64,000 bases of DNA from Sedimentisphaerales bacterium (GTDB lineage Bacteria > Planctomycetota > Phycisphaerae > Sedimentisphaerales > Anaerobacaceae). Position 1 is the stretch's first letter. Each line of letters starts with the position of its first letter. Shown here piece by piece: positions 35,284-45,708 of the stretch. The notes under the pieces were generated by a model. The model was not told the origin of the DNA and did no database searches. It saw only the letters and a list, made by a program, of their open reading frames with translations. The stretch is from NCBI GenBank assembly GCA_016931715.1, contig JAFGEF010000040.1, positions 45,379 through 109,378 on the forward strand. Reading direction: 5' to 3'. The position numbers and the translations under genes are program-made.

Positions 35284-35409
35284 ACCTCAAACTCTCGATA
35301 CGCATTGAATTCCATTTTATAACCGGAAAATTACCCATCATCAGCTCTCACGCTTCAAAGAATCTATGATAGCTTAATAAATTGGTAAGATGTCCACGGA
35401 TAATTCATG

Positions 35410-36273
35410 CTACTTCACAGTTAATGTGCCTGTTTTATCCAGACTAAAATTAGCATCAGATTCACTCGTAGGAATCCATACACCTTCTACTGGAGCATAG
35501 AGAACAAGTTTTCTTTTGTTCTGATTTAATCTCTCAAAAGCTTTAATAGAAGTCTTGATTCTATTTACATAATCCGTTGACAAACTTGAACCTTCTCCTT
35601 TAATGCCATCCTTATCTATAAGAAAAATTAATGAGATTAATGGAAGCAATTTATCATTTTCGATAACAGTTTGTATTTTTATGCGATATGCTGCAGGCTG
35701 GCTCCAATTTCCAACACCAACTAAAGAAGCATTAATTGACGAACCAGGTTTAAGTTCTGGTTCAAGTAATAAATGACCATGTGTTCTATATTTTAACTCT
35801 GATGCATTTGATACATTCAAGGTTATCTGATCCAATGTGAACATATCTACATCAACTGAGATCGGAGCAATAGTAACTGGCCCACTATTTGTTACAGTAA
35901 GTCTTGGGTTACGCTTATTTTGTTCAATAGTATTGCCATTACGTTCATATGGAAACTGCATATCAATAGCAACCATAGGTATTAAACTATTTCCACCTTT
36001 ATCGTTTAATAGTTTAGGAATCAAGAAAAATATAATGGTTAATAATACTCCGATTATGCTTGCCCATCCATATACTGCATTATGGTGCTTATCCCACCAA
36101 GTGAGTTCTAATGCCCTTTTAAGCGCAATTTGATCGCAATCTACAAGTCTTTCAATCAAATCTGATTTTGATAATCGACTTACACCATGAATCTTTAGTT
36201 TCTTTGATACTATGTTCAGTTCGCTTTTGTCACGTTTTTTTAATTCGGTAAATAGTTGTTCGTTAATAGTCAT
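35410..36273 (-). CDS. Membrane protein with SAP-like N-terminal motif, function unknown
   Basis: A 287-residue protein. Residues ~8-50 (ELKKRDKSELNIVSKKLKIHG, then VSRLSKSDLIERLVDCDQ) resemble the SAP/Rho-N type helix-extended-helix nucleic-acid-binding motif. A single membrane helix follows (WASIIGVLLTIIFFLIPKLL, ~70-90), after which ~195 residues form a beta-rich domain with LTVTNSGPVTIAPISVDV, suggesting an Ig-like fold. This predicts a cytoplasmic SAP-like head and an exported sandwich. I do not know a characterised homologue. It has no close operon partner. Confidence 0.6.
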   Translation of the reverse strand: MTINEQLFTELKKRDKSELNIVSKKLKIHGVSRLSKSDLIERLVDCDQIALKRALELTWWDKHHNAVYGWASIIGVLLTIIFFLIPKLLNDKGGNSLIPMVAIDMQFPYERNGNTIEQNKRNPRLTVTNSGPVTIAPISVDVDMFTLDQITLNVSNASELKYRTHGHLLLEPELKPGSSINASLVGVGNWSQPAAYRIKIQTVIENDKLLPLISLIFLIDKDGIKGEGSSLSTDYVNRIKTSIKAFERLNQNKRKLVLYAPVEGVWIPTSESDANFSLDKTGTLTVK

Positions 36274-36614
36274 TTCGTTACTTTATTTCAATGATAAATT
36301 CGATAGCTGAATATCAATCAGGATAGATTTTATACAGTATCCGTAGTATAATTTATTATTACTGATGAAAATAAAGTATAATCGATAATCTGGGGACATC
36401 TTACTAATTTCTGTTTACTGTATTCAATTCCCTATTTCCTAATCGTACACTCTAAACCTCATGGTGGATTTAAAAATTTATCTTGCCATCAAACCTTTAC
36501 AAATTACTCTATAAATCCTAATAAAACCTCAAAAGGTATCTTATAGTGCTTTGGATGAAGGTCAACAAAAAATATCAAAAATAGCCACAAAAAAGCTCAA
36601 AAGATTCAAAGAAG

Positions 36615-36784
36615 CCAATTTATCCACAGATTACGCCGATTTTCACAGATATTCATGTAAAATTCATCACGAAAAATCATGAAGAAATTAAACTAATCTA
36701 ACAATTCGTGCTCTCGGTGGTGAAAGTAAATTAAAATGGATTCCTGCCTTCGCAGTACCGTAAGGCATCCTGTAGAGAATGACA
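36615..36784. repeat. Cluster of degenerate dispersed repeats
   Basis: The 625-bp gap before the PQQ-like gene contains TTATCCACAGATTACGCC-type sequence (36619-36650), which resembles a dispersed element seen in many environmental genomes, and ATTCGTGCTCTCGGTGGTGA (36704-36723), which resembles another such sequence. TGGATTCCTGCCTTCGCAG...GAATGACA (36737-36784) has the outline of the GGATTCCCGC...GGGAATGACA palindrome family. I see no gene in 36274-36898. Confidence 0.5.
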
Positions 36785-36898
36785 CGGATTTATTTTACTC
36801 TAAATAGTTTTAATGATACTAAAAGTTGTAAATATTCAACGAATCTGTTATTTTTAAACCGAAAATATTCAGTTAATAGAATTTCAAGGAAGTTATTA

Positions 36899-38599
36899 AT
36901 GGATACACGAACGAAACACAAATGGCTGATATTACTACCACTAATAATTACTGCGATAATGCTTTTTGCCGCTCTCGCGAGCCTGCCTTATCAATATTAT
37001 ATAGCTCTCAGAATCATTGTCAGCATTGTAAGTGTTTACGCAATCATTTTGACATATTACAGGCGAAAATGGCTGATGATGCCGCTTTTTATTGCTGCCA
37101 TTTTCTTATTCAATCCGCTTTCCCCGTTAAGTCTTTCCCGCAATGTGTGGGCAATAATAGATATTATATGCGGCATGTTGTTTATCCTAAGCGTCTTCGT
37201 TCTAAAAGAACCAGTACAACTTAAAATCAAGGATAGAAAAATGGTTAAAAGAAAATTCTTTTTACGACGAATATTTTATATTCCCGCCCTTGCTGTTATT
37301 ATCATATTGATATTTGGCAGTTGGCAGGCATGGATTGCGATAAATGGCAATGAACAATTAAGCGGCGTGCAAAACGCGATTCCGAAGCCAACAGGAATAA
37401 TCCCTCCGCTCGAAACAGGTGAATCAGACTGGCCCTGCTGGCGAGGACCAAAAGGCGATGGAAAAAGCTCTGTTACAGGGATTATTAAAGACTGGTCGAA
37501 CGGCTTAAAGAAACTCTGGGAAGTAAATTTCCTCTGCCAGGGTGAAAGTAATGTTTCCTGGTCTTCGGTTGCGGTTTGCGGAAACAGGCTTGTCGTTCCC
37601 GGAAGAGACGACTACAATGACCTTGTTTTTTGCCTTAATTCACAGAACGGGGAATTAATATGGGTCGGTTCTTACAAAGCAAAAACCGGTTCAAGTCACG
37701 GCCCAGGTTCGCGTGCTACACCTTACATAGATGAAGAGAGAGTCTATACTTTTGGTCGAGGCGGTGTTCTTGCCTGCTGGTCATTGAATGATGGACAATT
37801 GCTATGGCAAAAGAATGTGGAAGATGAAGGAGGAAAAGAGCCGACATGGGGACATTCTTCTTCGCCGCTGGTATATCAGGATAAAGTAATCGTTCAGGCA
37901 GGCGGAAATGCACTTGTCATAGCATACGATAAAATAACAGGCGAAGTAATCTGGAAATCAATGCAGGGCAAAGCAGGATATGCAGCAATTTCGTCCATGG
38001 AAATCGAAGGTATAACAAAGCTTCTGGTTTTTCATGGCACCGGATTGTCCTGCCTCGAACCGGAAAATGGAGCAGAATTGTGGTCCATTCAATGGAAAAC
38101 CGATTATAACGTAAATGCAGCGACTCCCGCTGTTTTCGGCTCAACTGTTTTTATCACATCAGGTTATAACACAGGATGCCAGGCACTTAAAGTCAGCCAA
38201 ACCGGAACCGAGAAGCTCTGGAACAGCAAAGTAATCACCTCACAACATTCCGATCCAATAATTATCGATGGTTTCGTTTATGGCTATTCAGGCCAGAGCG
38301 ACCAAAACAAAGGCTCGTTCAAATGTGTTGAGCTTGAGACCGGTAAAGAAATGTGGAACACTGATGAAATCGGCTGGGGAACTGCGCTTTATGTTGATGA
38401 ACACATCGTTTGTATGGATATTGAAAGTAATTTGTTTCTGGTTAAGCCTGACCCAAAACAGTTTATAAAAGTAACTGAGCTTGGAAATGTTCTTGGAAAA
38501 GTGGAACATCCCGCATGGACTATACCTGTTATAGCAAATGGAAAACTATATATCAGGTATATGCAGAATCTCATCTGTTTCGATATTATGTCACTATAA
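36899..38599 (+). CDS. PQQ-like beta-propeller protein with N-terminal membrane helices
   Basis: The start is ATG 36899, because AAGGAAG (36886-36892) lies 6 nt upstream; earlier starts have no ribosome site. Of 566 residues, the first ~150 form about five membrane helices. The rest is a beta-propeller of PQQ-enzyme-like repeats: WPCWRGPKGDGKS at the propeller start, then repeated blades ending in 'G..lW' (QNGELIW, NDGQLLWQK, TGEVIWKS, ENGAELWSI). Such proteins are abundant in planctomycetes and commonly lack PQQ; no dehydrogenase active-site signature is visible. It is probably membrane-anchored with the propeller in the periplasm. Confidence 0.85.
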   Translation: MDTRTKHKWLILLPLIITAIMLFAALASLPYQYYIALRIIVSIVSVYAIILTYYRRKWLMMPLFIAAIFLFNPLSPLSLSRNVWAIIDIICGMLFILSVFVLKEPVQLKIKDRKMVKRKFFLRRIFYIPALAVIIILIFGSWQAWIAINGNEQLSGVQNAIPKPTGIIPPLETGESDWPCWRGPKGDGKSSVTGIIKDWSNGLKKLWEVNFLCQGESNVSWSSVAVCGNRLVVPGRDDYNDLVFCLNSQNGELIWVGSYKAKTGSSHGPGSRATPYIDEERVYTFGRGGVLACWSLNDGQLLWQKNVEDEGGKEPTWGHSSSPLVYQDKVIVQAGGNALVIAYDKITGEVIWKSMQGKAGYAAISSMEIEGITKLLVFHGTGLSCLEPENGAELWSIQWKTDYNVNAATPAVFGSTVFITSGYNTGCQALKVSQTGTEKLWNSKVITSQHSDPIIIDGFVYGYSGQSDQNKGSFKCVELETGKEMWNTDEIGWGTALYVDEHIVCMDIESNLFLVKPDPKQFIKVTELGNVLGKVEHPAWTIPVIANGKLYIRYMQNLICFDIMSL

Positions 38600-38620
38600 A
38601 TTCATATTAGTTTAAAATAG

Positions 38621-38667
38621 AAAATGCCCAAAGTGAGACATGTTTTCGATTTCACTTCAGGCATTTT
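38621..38667. terminator. Bidirectional terminator between the PQQ-like gene and clpC
   Basis: The long stem AAAATGCC (38621-38628) / GGCATTTT (38660-38667) plus AAGTGA / TCACTT inside, with AT-rich flanks on both sides, lies in the 82-bp gap between two convergent genes. Confidence 0.75.
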
Positions 38668-38681
38668 AGTTCAGTTGGTAT

Positions 38682-41192
38682 TTATTGATGCTTTGCCGCG
38701 GCGGCAGGCTCATCGGCTTTCTGCTCTTTTGATTCAAAGCCTTCGAGTTTCAGGTGCTCTTCATCCTGCACGTCTATCTTAATTAGGTTTTTGCCCTGGA
38801 ACTTACCGGCTAATACAGATTCCGACAGAGGATCTTCGATATAATGTTCAATTGCTCTTCGCAGAGGTCTTGCTCCGAATTCGGGATTGTATCCTTTATC
38901 GATAAGGAATTCCTTGGCTTGCTCCGAAAGTTCCAGTTTCAGACCATGATCGATAAGACGCTTGAACACTTTTGCAAGTTCATAATCTACAATAACCTGC
39001 AAGTGCTCTCTTGTCAAAGCCTTGAATACAATCATATCATCTACACGGTTTAAGAACTCAGGCCTGAAATGGTGTTCCACTTCTTTCTGGAGAACTTCTT
39101 TCATCTTCTCGTAATCAGCTTCCGGAGTTTTTTTGCCGAAACCAAAGCCGCTGTTATTCTTGATTAATTCCGCACCAATGTTGCTGGTCATAATCAAAAC
39201 GACATTTTTGAAATCAATGCTTCTTCCAAAACTGTCTGTTAATCTTCCTTCGTCCATAATCTGCAAGAGCATGTTATAAACATCCGGATGTGCTTTTTCG
39301 ATTTCATCCAAAAGCAGGACGGAGTAGGGTCTTCGCCTTATTTTTTCTGTTAGCTGGCCTCCTTCTTCGTATCCTACATATCCGGGAGGAGCACCAACCA
39401 GGCGACTTACATTGTGTTTTTCCATAAATTCGCTCATGTCCAGCCTGATAAGAGCATTCCTGTCGCTAAACATAAACTCTGCCAAAGCCTGAGCAAGCAG
39501 TGTTTTTCCTACGCCGCTCGGGCCAAGAAATATGAAGCATCCCATCGGGCGATTCGGGTCTTTCAATCCGCTTCTGCTTCTTCTTACAGCTTTGGCTACT
39601 GTATTTATGGCTTCATCCTGAGAGACTACTGTTCTATGCAGTTCGGCTTCAAGTTCCAGTAATCTTTGTGTTTCCTTTTTCTCCAATCTTGTTAGCGGCA
39701 CGCCGGTCATATTACTGACTACTTCCGCGATAATCTCATTATCGACTACGCCGGTTGTCTCTTTATTGTCCTCGTACCAATCTTTATGGAGCTGGGTTTT
39801 TTCATCCAGAAGCTGCTGTGCCTCATCTCTTAAAGTTGCCGCTCGTTCGTAGTCTGCGCTTCTGACTGCTTCATCTTTTTCTCGTTGAAGCTGTTCAATT
39901 TTTTCTTCTATTTCCGTCAAGTCCGGAGGCGGGGTCAAATTTTTCAATCTGACTCTTGCACCTGCTTCATCGATTACGTCTATCGCCTTATCAGGCAGGC
40001 ACCTGCCGGTTATGTATCTTGTTGAAAGCTCCACTGCCTGGAACAATGCCTCATCGGTAAATCGTACCCTGTGATGTGCTTCGTAACGGTCACGAAGACC
40101 TCTGAGGATTTCGAGAGTTTCATCCTTGGAAGGAGACTCAACGATAATCGTCTGAAATCTTCGTTCCAAAGCTCCGTCTTTTTCGATGTGTTTGCGATAT
40201 TCATCCAGAGTTGTAGCGCCGACACACTGTACTTCACCTCTTGCAAGAGCGGGCTTGAGTACATTCGAGGCATCGATAGCGCCTTCTGCGCCGCCTGCAC
40301 CAACGAGCGTATGAAGCTCGTCGATAAACAGGATGACGTTTTTGGCTCTTCGGACTTCATTAATGACTGCTTTTATTCGCTCTTCGAATTGTCCGCGATA
40401 TTTTGTGCCTGCTACCATCATGGCAAGATCAAGAACGACTATTCGCTTGTCTTTAAGAAGCTCCGGAACTTGTTTGTTTATTATTTGCTGGCTCAAACCT
40501 TCTACAATAGCGGTTTTACCTACGCCGGCTTCGCCAAGAAGAACCGGGTTATTTTTAGTTCGGCGGCATAATATCTGTACAAGGCGTTCGATTTCATTTT
40601 TTCTGCCTATTACCGGGTCCAGTTCGCCATCCTGTGCCAGTTGCGTCAGGTCTCTTCCGAAACTATCCAGGGCCGGGGTTTTGCTTTTTGTCTTTCTGGC
40701 AGCCATTGACGCCGGACCCATTTTCATTCCAAGTTCGGCAGGACCGTCATCGACTCCTGCTCCCAGCAGATTAAGAACTTCCTGTCGCACATCTTCGAGT
40801 TTTAAGCCTATGTGCATTAAGACCTGGGCAGCAATTCCTTCGCTTTCCCGAAGGATACCAAGCAATATATGCTCGGTCCCAACGTAGTTATGATTCAGCG
40901 CCCTGGCTTCTTCAATTGCATATTCTATTACTTTTTTAGCTCGTGGTGTTTGAGGAAGCTTGCCCATCGTTACCATGTCAGGTCCGCTTTTGACATGCTT
41001 TTCGATTTCAAGTCTCAGCTTTTTGATATCCACGTCCAGATTCTTCAGGACAGTAGCGCCAACGCCGCTGCCTTCTTTGACAAGACCCAGAAGGATATGT
41101 TCAGTCCCGATATATTCATGATTGAATCGCTGTGCTTCCTGATTTGCCAGCGCCATTACTTTTCTTGCTCTATCTGTAAAACGTTCAAACAT
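38682..41192 (-). CDS. clpC: ATP-dependent Clp protease ATP-binding subunit ClpC
   Basis: An 836-residue HSP100 unfoldase. Two Clp-N repeats occupy residues 1-145 ([19 protein letters not shown] and [17 protein letters not shown]). The first AAA+ domain has [14 protein letters not shown] and [19 protein letters not shown] motif ([20 protein letters not shown], ~410-445) in the middle domain distinguishes ClpC from ClpB. The second AAA+ domain has [12 protein letters not shown]. It partners with ClpP (not in this window) to degrade unfolded or adaptor-presented proteins; a McsB/MecA gene is not adjacent. AGGA precedes the ATG. Expression is from a sigma-70 promoter ~70 bp upstream. Confidence 0.97.
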   Translation of the reverse strand: MFERFTDRARKVMALANQEAQRFNHEYIGTEHILLGLVKEGSGVGATVLKNLDVDIKKLRLEIEKHVKSGPDMVTMGKLPQTPRAKKVIEYAIEEARALNHNYVGTEHILLGILRESEGIAAQVLMHIGLKLEDVRQEVLNLLGAGVDDGPAELGMKMGPASMAARKTKSKTPALDSFGRDLTQLAQDGELDPVIGRKNEIERLVQILCRRTKNNPVLLGEAGVGKTAIVEGLSQQIINKQVPELLKDKRIVVLDLAMMVAGTKYRGQFEERIKAVINEVRRAKNVILFIDELHTLVGAGGAEGAIDASNVLKPALARGEVQCVGATTLDEYRKHIEKDGALERRFQTIIVESPSKDETLEILRGLRDRYEAHHRVRFTDEALFQAVELSTRYITGRCLPDKAIDVIDEAGARVRLKNLTPPPDLTEIEEKIEQLQREKDEAVRSADYERAATLRDEAQQLLDEKTQLHKDWYEDNKETTGVVDNEIIAEVVSNMTGVPLTRLEKKETQRLLELEAELHRTVVSQDEAINTVAKAVRRSRSGLKDPNRPMGCFIFLGPSGVGKTLLAQALAEFMFSDRNALIRLDMSEFMEKHNVSRLVGAPPGYVGYEEGGQLTEKIRRRPYSVLLLDEIEKAHPDVYNMLLQIMDEGRLTDSFGRSIDFKNVVLIMTSNIGAELIKNNSGFGFGKKTPEADYEKMKEVLQKEVEHHFRPEFLNRVDDMIVFKALTREHLQVIVDYELAKVFKRLIDHGLKLELSEQAKEFLIDKGYNPEFGARPLRRAIEHYIEDPLSESVLAGKFQGKNLIKIDVQDEEHLKLEGFESKEQKADEPAAAAKHQ

Positions 41193-41260
41193 TTTTTTTC
41201 CTGAAATAAAGTTAAATAACTCTGGTTATCTTATTCAAAATCTTCCATACTCATCTTACT

Positions 41261-41290
41261 ATTCTATCATAATTACCACTTGTCTGTCAA
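41261..41290 (-). promoter_or_regulatory. sigma-70 promoter of clpC
   Basis: On the minus strand TTGACA (41290-41285), an 18-bp spacer and TAGAAT (41266-41261). The leader to the clpC ATG (41192) is about 62 nt. No CtsR-type direct repeat or CIRCE element was seen. The remaining 41291-41600 is AT-rich with no feature that I can support. Confidence 0.6.
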
Positions 41291-41600
41291 ACAAACCTCA
41301 TTTTATGATAAAAAGTAATACTATGCTGCTTTGCTCATTAAAGCCTTTCAATACAATATTTAATATGTATTATAGGGATTAGGTGTTCATCGTCCGACCA
41401 AAAATTTTTTTAACCCTGATTTTATCGGCAAAAACAAGGTGTAACTTTGCCTTTTACATCGAAAAATCCCTTTTTTTACCTTAAAATTAACTTTAATATT
41501 GTTTTTTAACAAATGATAAAAACTATAATTTATTTTGTTAAAATACCCATTTTACTATGGCGATAATAATTGTCATCTGCTCAATTTAATACCGATAAAA

Positions 41601-41807
41601 TTAAAAACCGTCTTTTTTTCTAAGCCATCGGAATCTGAATATATCACGAATCTTTTCGCTGAATCGAACTCCGAGCCGCTGTGTGCTGGTCTTAAAATCG
41701 GCTTTTTTCAAGTCTTCATTCGTATGCTTGATACACCTGGCGCCGAATATCGAGAGCAATCCGGATGCTATGTAACTAAGAACGTGTTTTTTTGTTCCTG
41801 TGCTCAT
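41601..41807 (-). CDS. Small basic protein, possibly real
   Basis: A 68-residue frame between clpC and the rhamnosidase gene. The composition looks protein-like: an N-terminal amphipathic/hydrophobic stretch (VLSYIASGLLSIFGARCI), then a basic helical tail (STQRLGVRFSEKIRDIFRFRWLRKK). The ATG has no clear Shine-Dalgarno (AAGAACTC at ~13 nt). It might be a small membrane-associated peptide. The opposite strand also has a longer frame in the same place, so coding status is unproven. Confidence 0.42.
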   Translation of the reverse strand: MSTGTKKHVLSYIASGLLSIFGARCIKHTNEDLKKADFKTSTQRLGVRFSEKIRDIFRFRWLRKKDGF

Positions 41808-41867
41808 GTATGCAGTAGAGTTCTTTTTTATAATTATTTCAAGTATTATGTATAAATATAGTATATC

Positions 41868-44800
41868 TTATTTTTCTATTACAAACTCGAATTTTCCTGA
41901 TGTTAGCTCATAAACCAGCTTGGCATTTTCTGATTTTATAAATTTTACTCCTTTAGCCTGGGTTGCCGGTTTTCCACTCTCGGTAACATAATCCTCTGAA
42001 TCCGCAGGCCAGGCAGGCAAATATAGTTTCGCTGTTGTATTTGGAGGAACGGTAAATGAAAATGAAATCTTATTATCACTAATCTTCCAGGCGCTTTTAA
42101 TTCTGCCATACATTGAATCATAATAACCTTCAGCCCATGTCATTTGGCCGGTCGGATCAGGTTCAGGCTGGAGAATAAATTTCCTGAATCCCGGCTCGTC
42201 ACGTTGTATCCCAAGTGAATAAGCCATCATCCATTGTCCGACAGCGCCGAAGGAATAATGATTAAAGGAGTTCATGCTGTTATTTCCGCCGAAGCCGTTT
42301 TCAATAGTATAACCGTTCAGACGTTCCCAGATGGTTGTTGCTCCCTGATCTACAGCGTATAACCAGGATGGATACTGATTATTTTGAAGCAATCTGTATG
42401 CCTGTTCACTATAACCATAATCAGACAGAGCTTTACTTATCCATGCTGTACCGATAAATCCCGTCATTAGAGAATATTCCGGACGAGTTATGCCGCTGTC
42501 ATCGACGTTCTTCCTCTCGACCGCATCGGCCAGTCGTTTTGCAAAATCCGATACTTTATCTTCATCAAAAACGTTCAATGCCAATCCTACGGCGTAAGAA
42601 GTTTGGGTATCAACCAGTTGCGGAGAACCGCTGTTAGCCGCCGTTATTTCGCCGCCTCTTCCCGGTCCGCTCATTCCGCCGAATCCGCCACGGCTGCCTC
42701 TTCCGCCGACTGAAGCTGGTCTGACAGTTTGATTATTTTCATTTACAAAAGCGGCATGAAACTTTTTTCTGCTTTCTTCATATAACGCCAAATATTTTTC
42801 AGCATCTTCAGTTTTGCCGAGTATTTCAGCGAATTTAGCTGCGATCCCGAGATCGTAAATATAATATGCGGAAGTGAGTAATTGAGAGGGAGTTGCATTA
42901 ACCTGTGGTCCCAGCCAGTCACCCAATTGAGAATCGGAACTTATGCCTGTTTGCGGGTCAACAGTTGTCATAATATAATCAACATATTTAGCCATAGCGT
43001 CATAATGTTCTTCCAACAGGCGCACGTCATTATATTGCAGATATGCTTCCCATGGTACTGTTATACCTGCGCTGCCCCACAGAACGCCGCCGAAACCGCC
43101 GCCAACCGGGGCAACATCAGTAAATTTTCCCTGTCCGCTTTGCAGGTCTCGCATTGCGACCATGTGCCGCCTGAAAAATTGATCTACGTTGGCAAGATAT
43201 GTTGACGTTCGCGAAAATACTGAGATGTCGCCCGACCAGCCCATACGTTCGTTACGCTGTGGACAATCAGTCGGTATAGACAGGAAATTTCCATACTGAG
43301 ACCAGACAACGTTTTGCCATAATCTATTGACTTTAGCGTTGGAAGTTTCGTATGCTGCACCCATTTTTCTTATAGAACTTATTACCAAACCCTCAACAGC
43401 ATCCAGCGGCAGCGCTTTTTCAATTCCGGTAATTTCAATATAGCGATAACCATGGAAAGTAAAACGAGGCTGAATAATATTGTCACCTTTTTTGGCAATA
43501 TAAGTGTCTTGTACATGAGCCGCTCTGAGATTTTCCAGCATTACCATTCCGACATTGTTTCTGTATTCTTCCATATCGGGGTATAATATCTCGGCGTATC
43601 GCATTCTTATTATATTACCTGTCTTTGCATCTTTTATGCTGATTCTGGGAACTCCAACCATGTTTTGTCCCATATCATAAACGAAAACACCGGGACGCAC
43701 TTCATTGACTTTTTGTGCTTTGAGCGTTCGAACTATTCCCGCATTTTCACCTATTTGTCCTACAAGTGACATTTTGTCGTAATTGAATGCTTGAGAAGCC
43801 CCTCCTCGACCGCCAAAGCCGCCTGCGCCCTGGCCGCTCCGAAAAATCGCTCCTTCAAGAGGGATTTCTGATGCCTTTTCCCATTTACTGTCATCATAAG
43901 CGGCGGTGCTCCAGTTTTTAATAGATGCTTCTTTTACTGCATTATAGACTTCACCCTGGAAAAGGCTGCCGTATGTAATCGGCCCATCGTCATAATATTT
44001 CCAGTCTTTATCATTTGTTGTTATTGTTTGAGCGGCACCGTCACTATATGTAATGACCAGTTTAGCCAAAAGAGACTGCCTGTCGCCGAAATAGTTCCAG
44101 TTACTTCCTGTGTATGTATAATTTCCGCTCCACCATCCTTCGCCAAGCCATGCACCGATTGCATTATCTTTTCCGGAGCTAAGCATATCAGTAACATCGT
44201 AGGTCTGGTACATGTGCGTGACATTATACTGAGTAAGACCCGGATTGAAGTAATCATTTCCAACTCGCTTTCCATTGATGTAAATTTCATATACGCCGCG
44301 GGATGTAACGTACAATCTTGCTTTTTCGATGGAACTTTTTTTAACAGCAAATTCGGTGCGAAGCATAGGCATTGCATTACGGCTTGGATTGGCCGCTATA
44401 AACAGACCATTTATCCCGCCGGTTAATGTATATGCTCCATCTTTAACTGATAATCCATCAGAACCTGCGTAAATTCCCCTATATTCAGAAGCAGTCAGGT
44501 CTTCCTGGAAAATTTTGTTCGATGGGCTTCGATAGTGCATAACCGCAACATCTGAGAAATAGGCTTTCTGGCCGGAATCAACGGTAAACCCGATATCCGC
44601 TAACATCGGAAACGCAATATAATCACCGCCGCTTCCCACCGGATTGAGATTGGCAGATACACCTCCGCCTCTGCCTCCGAAACCACCCATACCCCCTCTG
44701 CCGCCGCCTCTATTGCCGGAATCAGAACTGGCTGCGAATGAACCATTCCCATCAAGAGTGATTGAAAGTTGCCCAAAAACACTTCCTATTTGTAAGTTGT

Positions 44801-45647
44801 GTTTATCATATTTATTATTTTCATTGATAATAGAGTTTTGAATATTATAGCTTTGGAAAGGTTTATCTGCAGAATCATTAGGAGCATACCCGACACGATA
44901 GATATTCAGTTTGGCAAGACCTGTATCGGAGCCGTCAACTGTCGAAATATCGAGTTCGAGTTTAATATAAGTTTTATCTTTTTTGCTCTCGATATTGAAA
45001 AGATTCATGTTCTTATCAAGAAGTCGAAAGTCGTTGGCGCCCAGAATAAAGCTTGCTTTGGTACTCTTCGATGTTTTATCTAACTGGAGAGTGTATTGCA
45101 GTCTGAAGACTGATAAATAATGCGAATAAAATACTAAATCATCATCACCGCCGCCAATCCATTTTGCGCCATCCCATGCAGACAGGTCAGAGTTGGAATT
45201 CATAAGACCTGTTTCAAACCACGAGGATTCCGACTCATTGTTTCCATTCTGGTCCCAGACAGTTAATTGCCAGTTATACTTCGCTGCTGCCTGCAGGGCG
45301 GATCCTGCATATTGAATTCCCACCGAGATTCCGCCGGGTACTTTTTGCGTATCCCACATTACTTTGCCGGCTGGATCTTTGACTACAATCTGATAGGCAG
45401 TTTGGCAATAACCTCGCTTTTTATCCGGAACTTTCATCTGCCATGAAAAACGCGGCTTTTCTACATCAATTCCAAGCGGTGTTTCAGAATATTCAACACA
45501 AAGAGAATCCAAGTTAAAATACACAGCAGACATAGTTTTAAATGGCGATGTGCCGCAGTTGGTGACTAATAATATTACAATAAAAAATAACAGACAATAA
45601 AGCGCTTTGTAAAAAATATGTTTTGAATGAGCATTGTGCGGGACCAT
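41868..45647 (-). CDS. Alpha-L-rhamnosidase (GH78) lipoprotein with extra carbohydrate-binding-like domain
   Basis: I choose ATG 45647 (1259 aa) because AAAGG precedes it; the ATG 15 bases upstream has no ribosome site. Residues ~10-35 are a lipoprotein signal ending LLVTNC. Order: Ig-like domain (LCVEYSETPLGIDVEKPRFSWQM), a concanavalin-like insertion at ~165-390 as in Bacteroidetes GH78 enzymes, the beta-sandwich with AKLVITYSDGAAQTI, the (alpha/alpha)6 catalytic barrel ~730-1130 (SIPTDCPQRNERMGWSGD, TTIWERLNGYT), and a final beta domain. It hydrolyses terminal L-rhamnose from plant or algal glycans. Gly/Arg-rich loops occur at ~304-322, 604-615 and 979-999. It is outer-envelope lipid anchored, probably surface-exposed. 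Confidence 0.93.
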   Translation of the reverse strand: MVPHNAHSKHIFYKALYCLLFFIVILLVTNCGTSPFKTMSAVYFNLDSLCVEYSETPLGIDVEKPRFSWQMKVPDKKRGYCQTAYQIVVKDPAGKVMWDTQKVPGGISVGIQYAGSALQAAAKYNWQLTVWDQNGNNESESSWFETGLMNSNSDLSAWDGAKWIGGGDDDLVFYSHYLSVFRLQYTLQLDKTSKSTKASFILGANDFRLLDKNMNLFNIESKKDKTYIKLELDISTVDGSDTGLAKLNIYRVGYAPNDSADKPFQSYNIQNSIINENNKYDKHNLQIGSVFGQLSITLDGNGSFAASSDSGNRGGGRGGMGGFGGRGGGVSANLNPVGSGGDYIAFPMLADIGFTVDSGQKAYFSDVAVMHYRSPSNKIFQEDLTASEYRGIYAGSDGLSVKDGAYTLTGGINGLFIAANPSRNAMPMLRTEFAVKKSSIEKARLYVTSRGVYEIYINGKRVGNDYFNPGLTQYNVTHMYQTYDVTDMLSSGKDNAIGAWLGEGWWSGNYTYTGSNWNYFGDRQSLLAKLVITYSDGAAQTITTNDKDWKYYDDGPITYGSLFQGEVYNAVKEASIKNWSTAAYDDSKWEKASEIPLEGAIFRSGQGAGGFGGRGGASQAFNYDKMSLVGQIGENAGIVRTLKAQKVNEVRPGVFVYDMGQNMVGVPRISIKDAKTGNIIRMRYAEILYPDMEEYRNNVGMVMLENLRAAHVQDTYIAKKGDNIIQPRFTFHGYRYIEITGIEKALPLDAVEGLVISSIRKMGAAYETSNAKVNRLWQNVVWSQYGNFLSIPTDCPQRNERMGWSGDISVFSRTSTYLANVDQFFRRHMVAMRDLQSGQGKFTDVAPVGGGFGGVLWGSAGITVPWEAYLQYNDVRLLEEHYDAMAKYVDYIMTTVDPQTGISSDSQLGDWLGPQVNATPSQLLTSAYYIYDLGIAAKFAEILGKTEDAEKYLALYEESRKKFHAAFVNENNQTVRPASVGGRGSRGGFGGMSGPGRGGEITAANSGSPQLVDTQTSYAVGLALNVFDEDKVSDFAKRLADAVERKNVDDSGITRPEYSLMTGFIGTAWISKALSDYGYSEQAYRLLQNNQYPSWLYAVDQGATTIWERLNGYTIENGFGGNNSMNSFNHYSFGAVGQWMMAYSLGIQRDEPGFRKFILQPEPDPTGQMTWAEGYYDSMYGRIKSAWKISDNKISFSFTVPPNTTAKLYLPAWPADSEDYVTESGKPATQAKGVKFIKSENAKLVYELTSGKFEFVIEK

Positions 45648-45708
45648 TGTATTGCCTTTCATAAAAATATAACCAATATTTTCTCATTAAAATATTAATC
45701 ATTACATC

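Noticed and set aside
41535..41855. Plus-strand 106-residue frame opposite the 68-residue candidate
   Set aside because: Low-complexity, cysteine-rich sequence with no ribosome site or family likeness; the minus-strand frame looks more protein-like.
45662..45664. First ATG of the large rhamnosidase frame as start
   Set aside because: It has no Shine-Dalgarno, while ATG 45647 is preceded by AAAGG at a good distance and retains the full lipoprotein signal.
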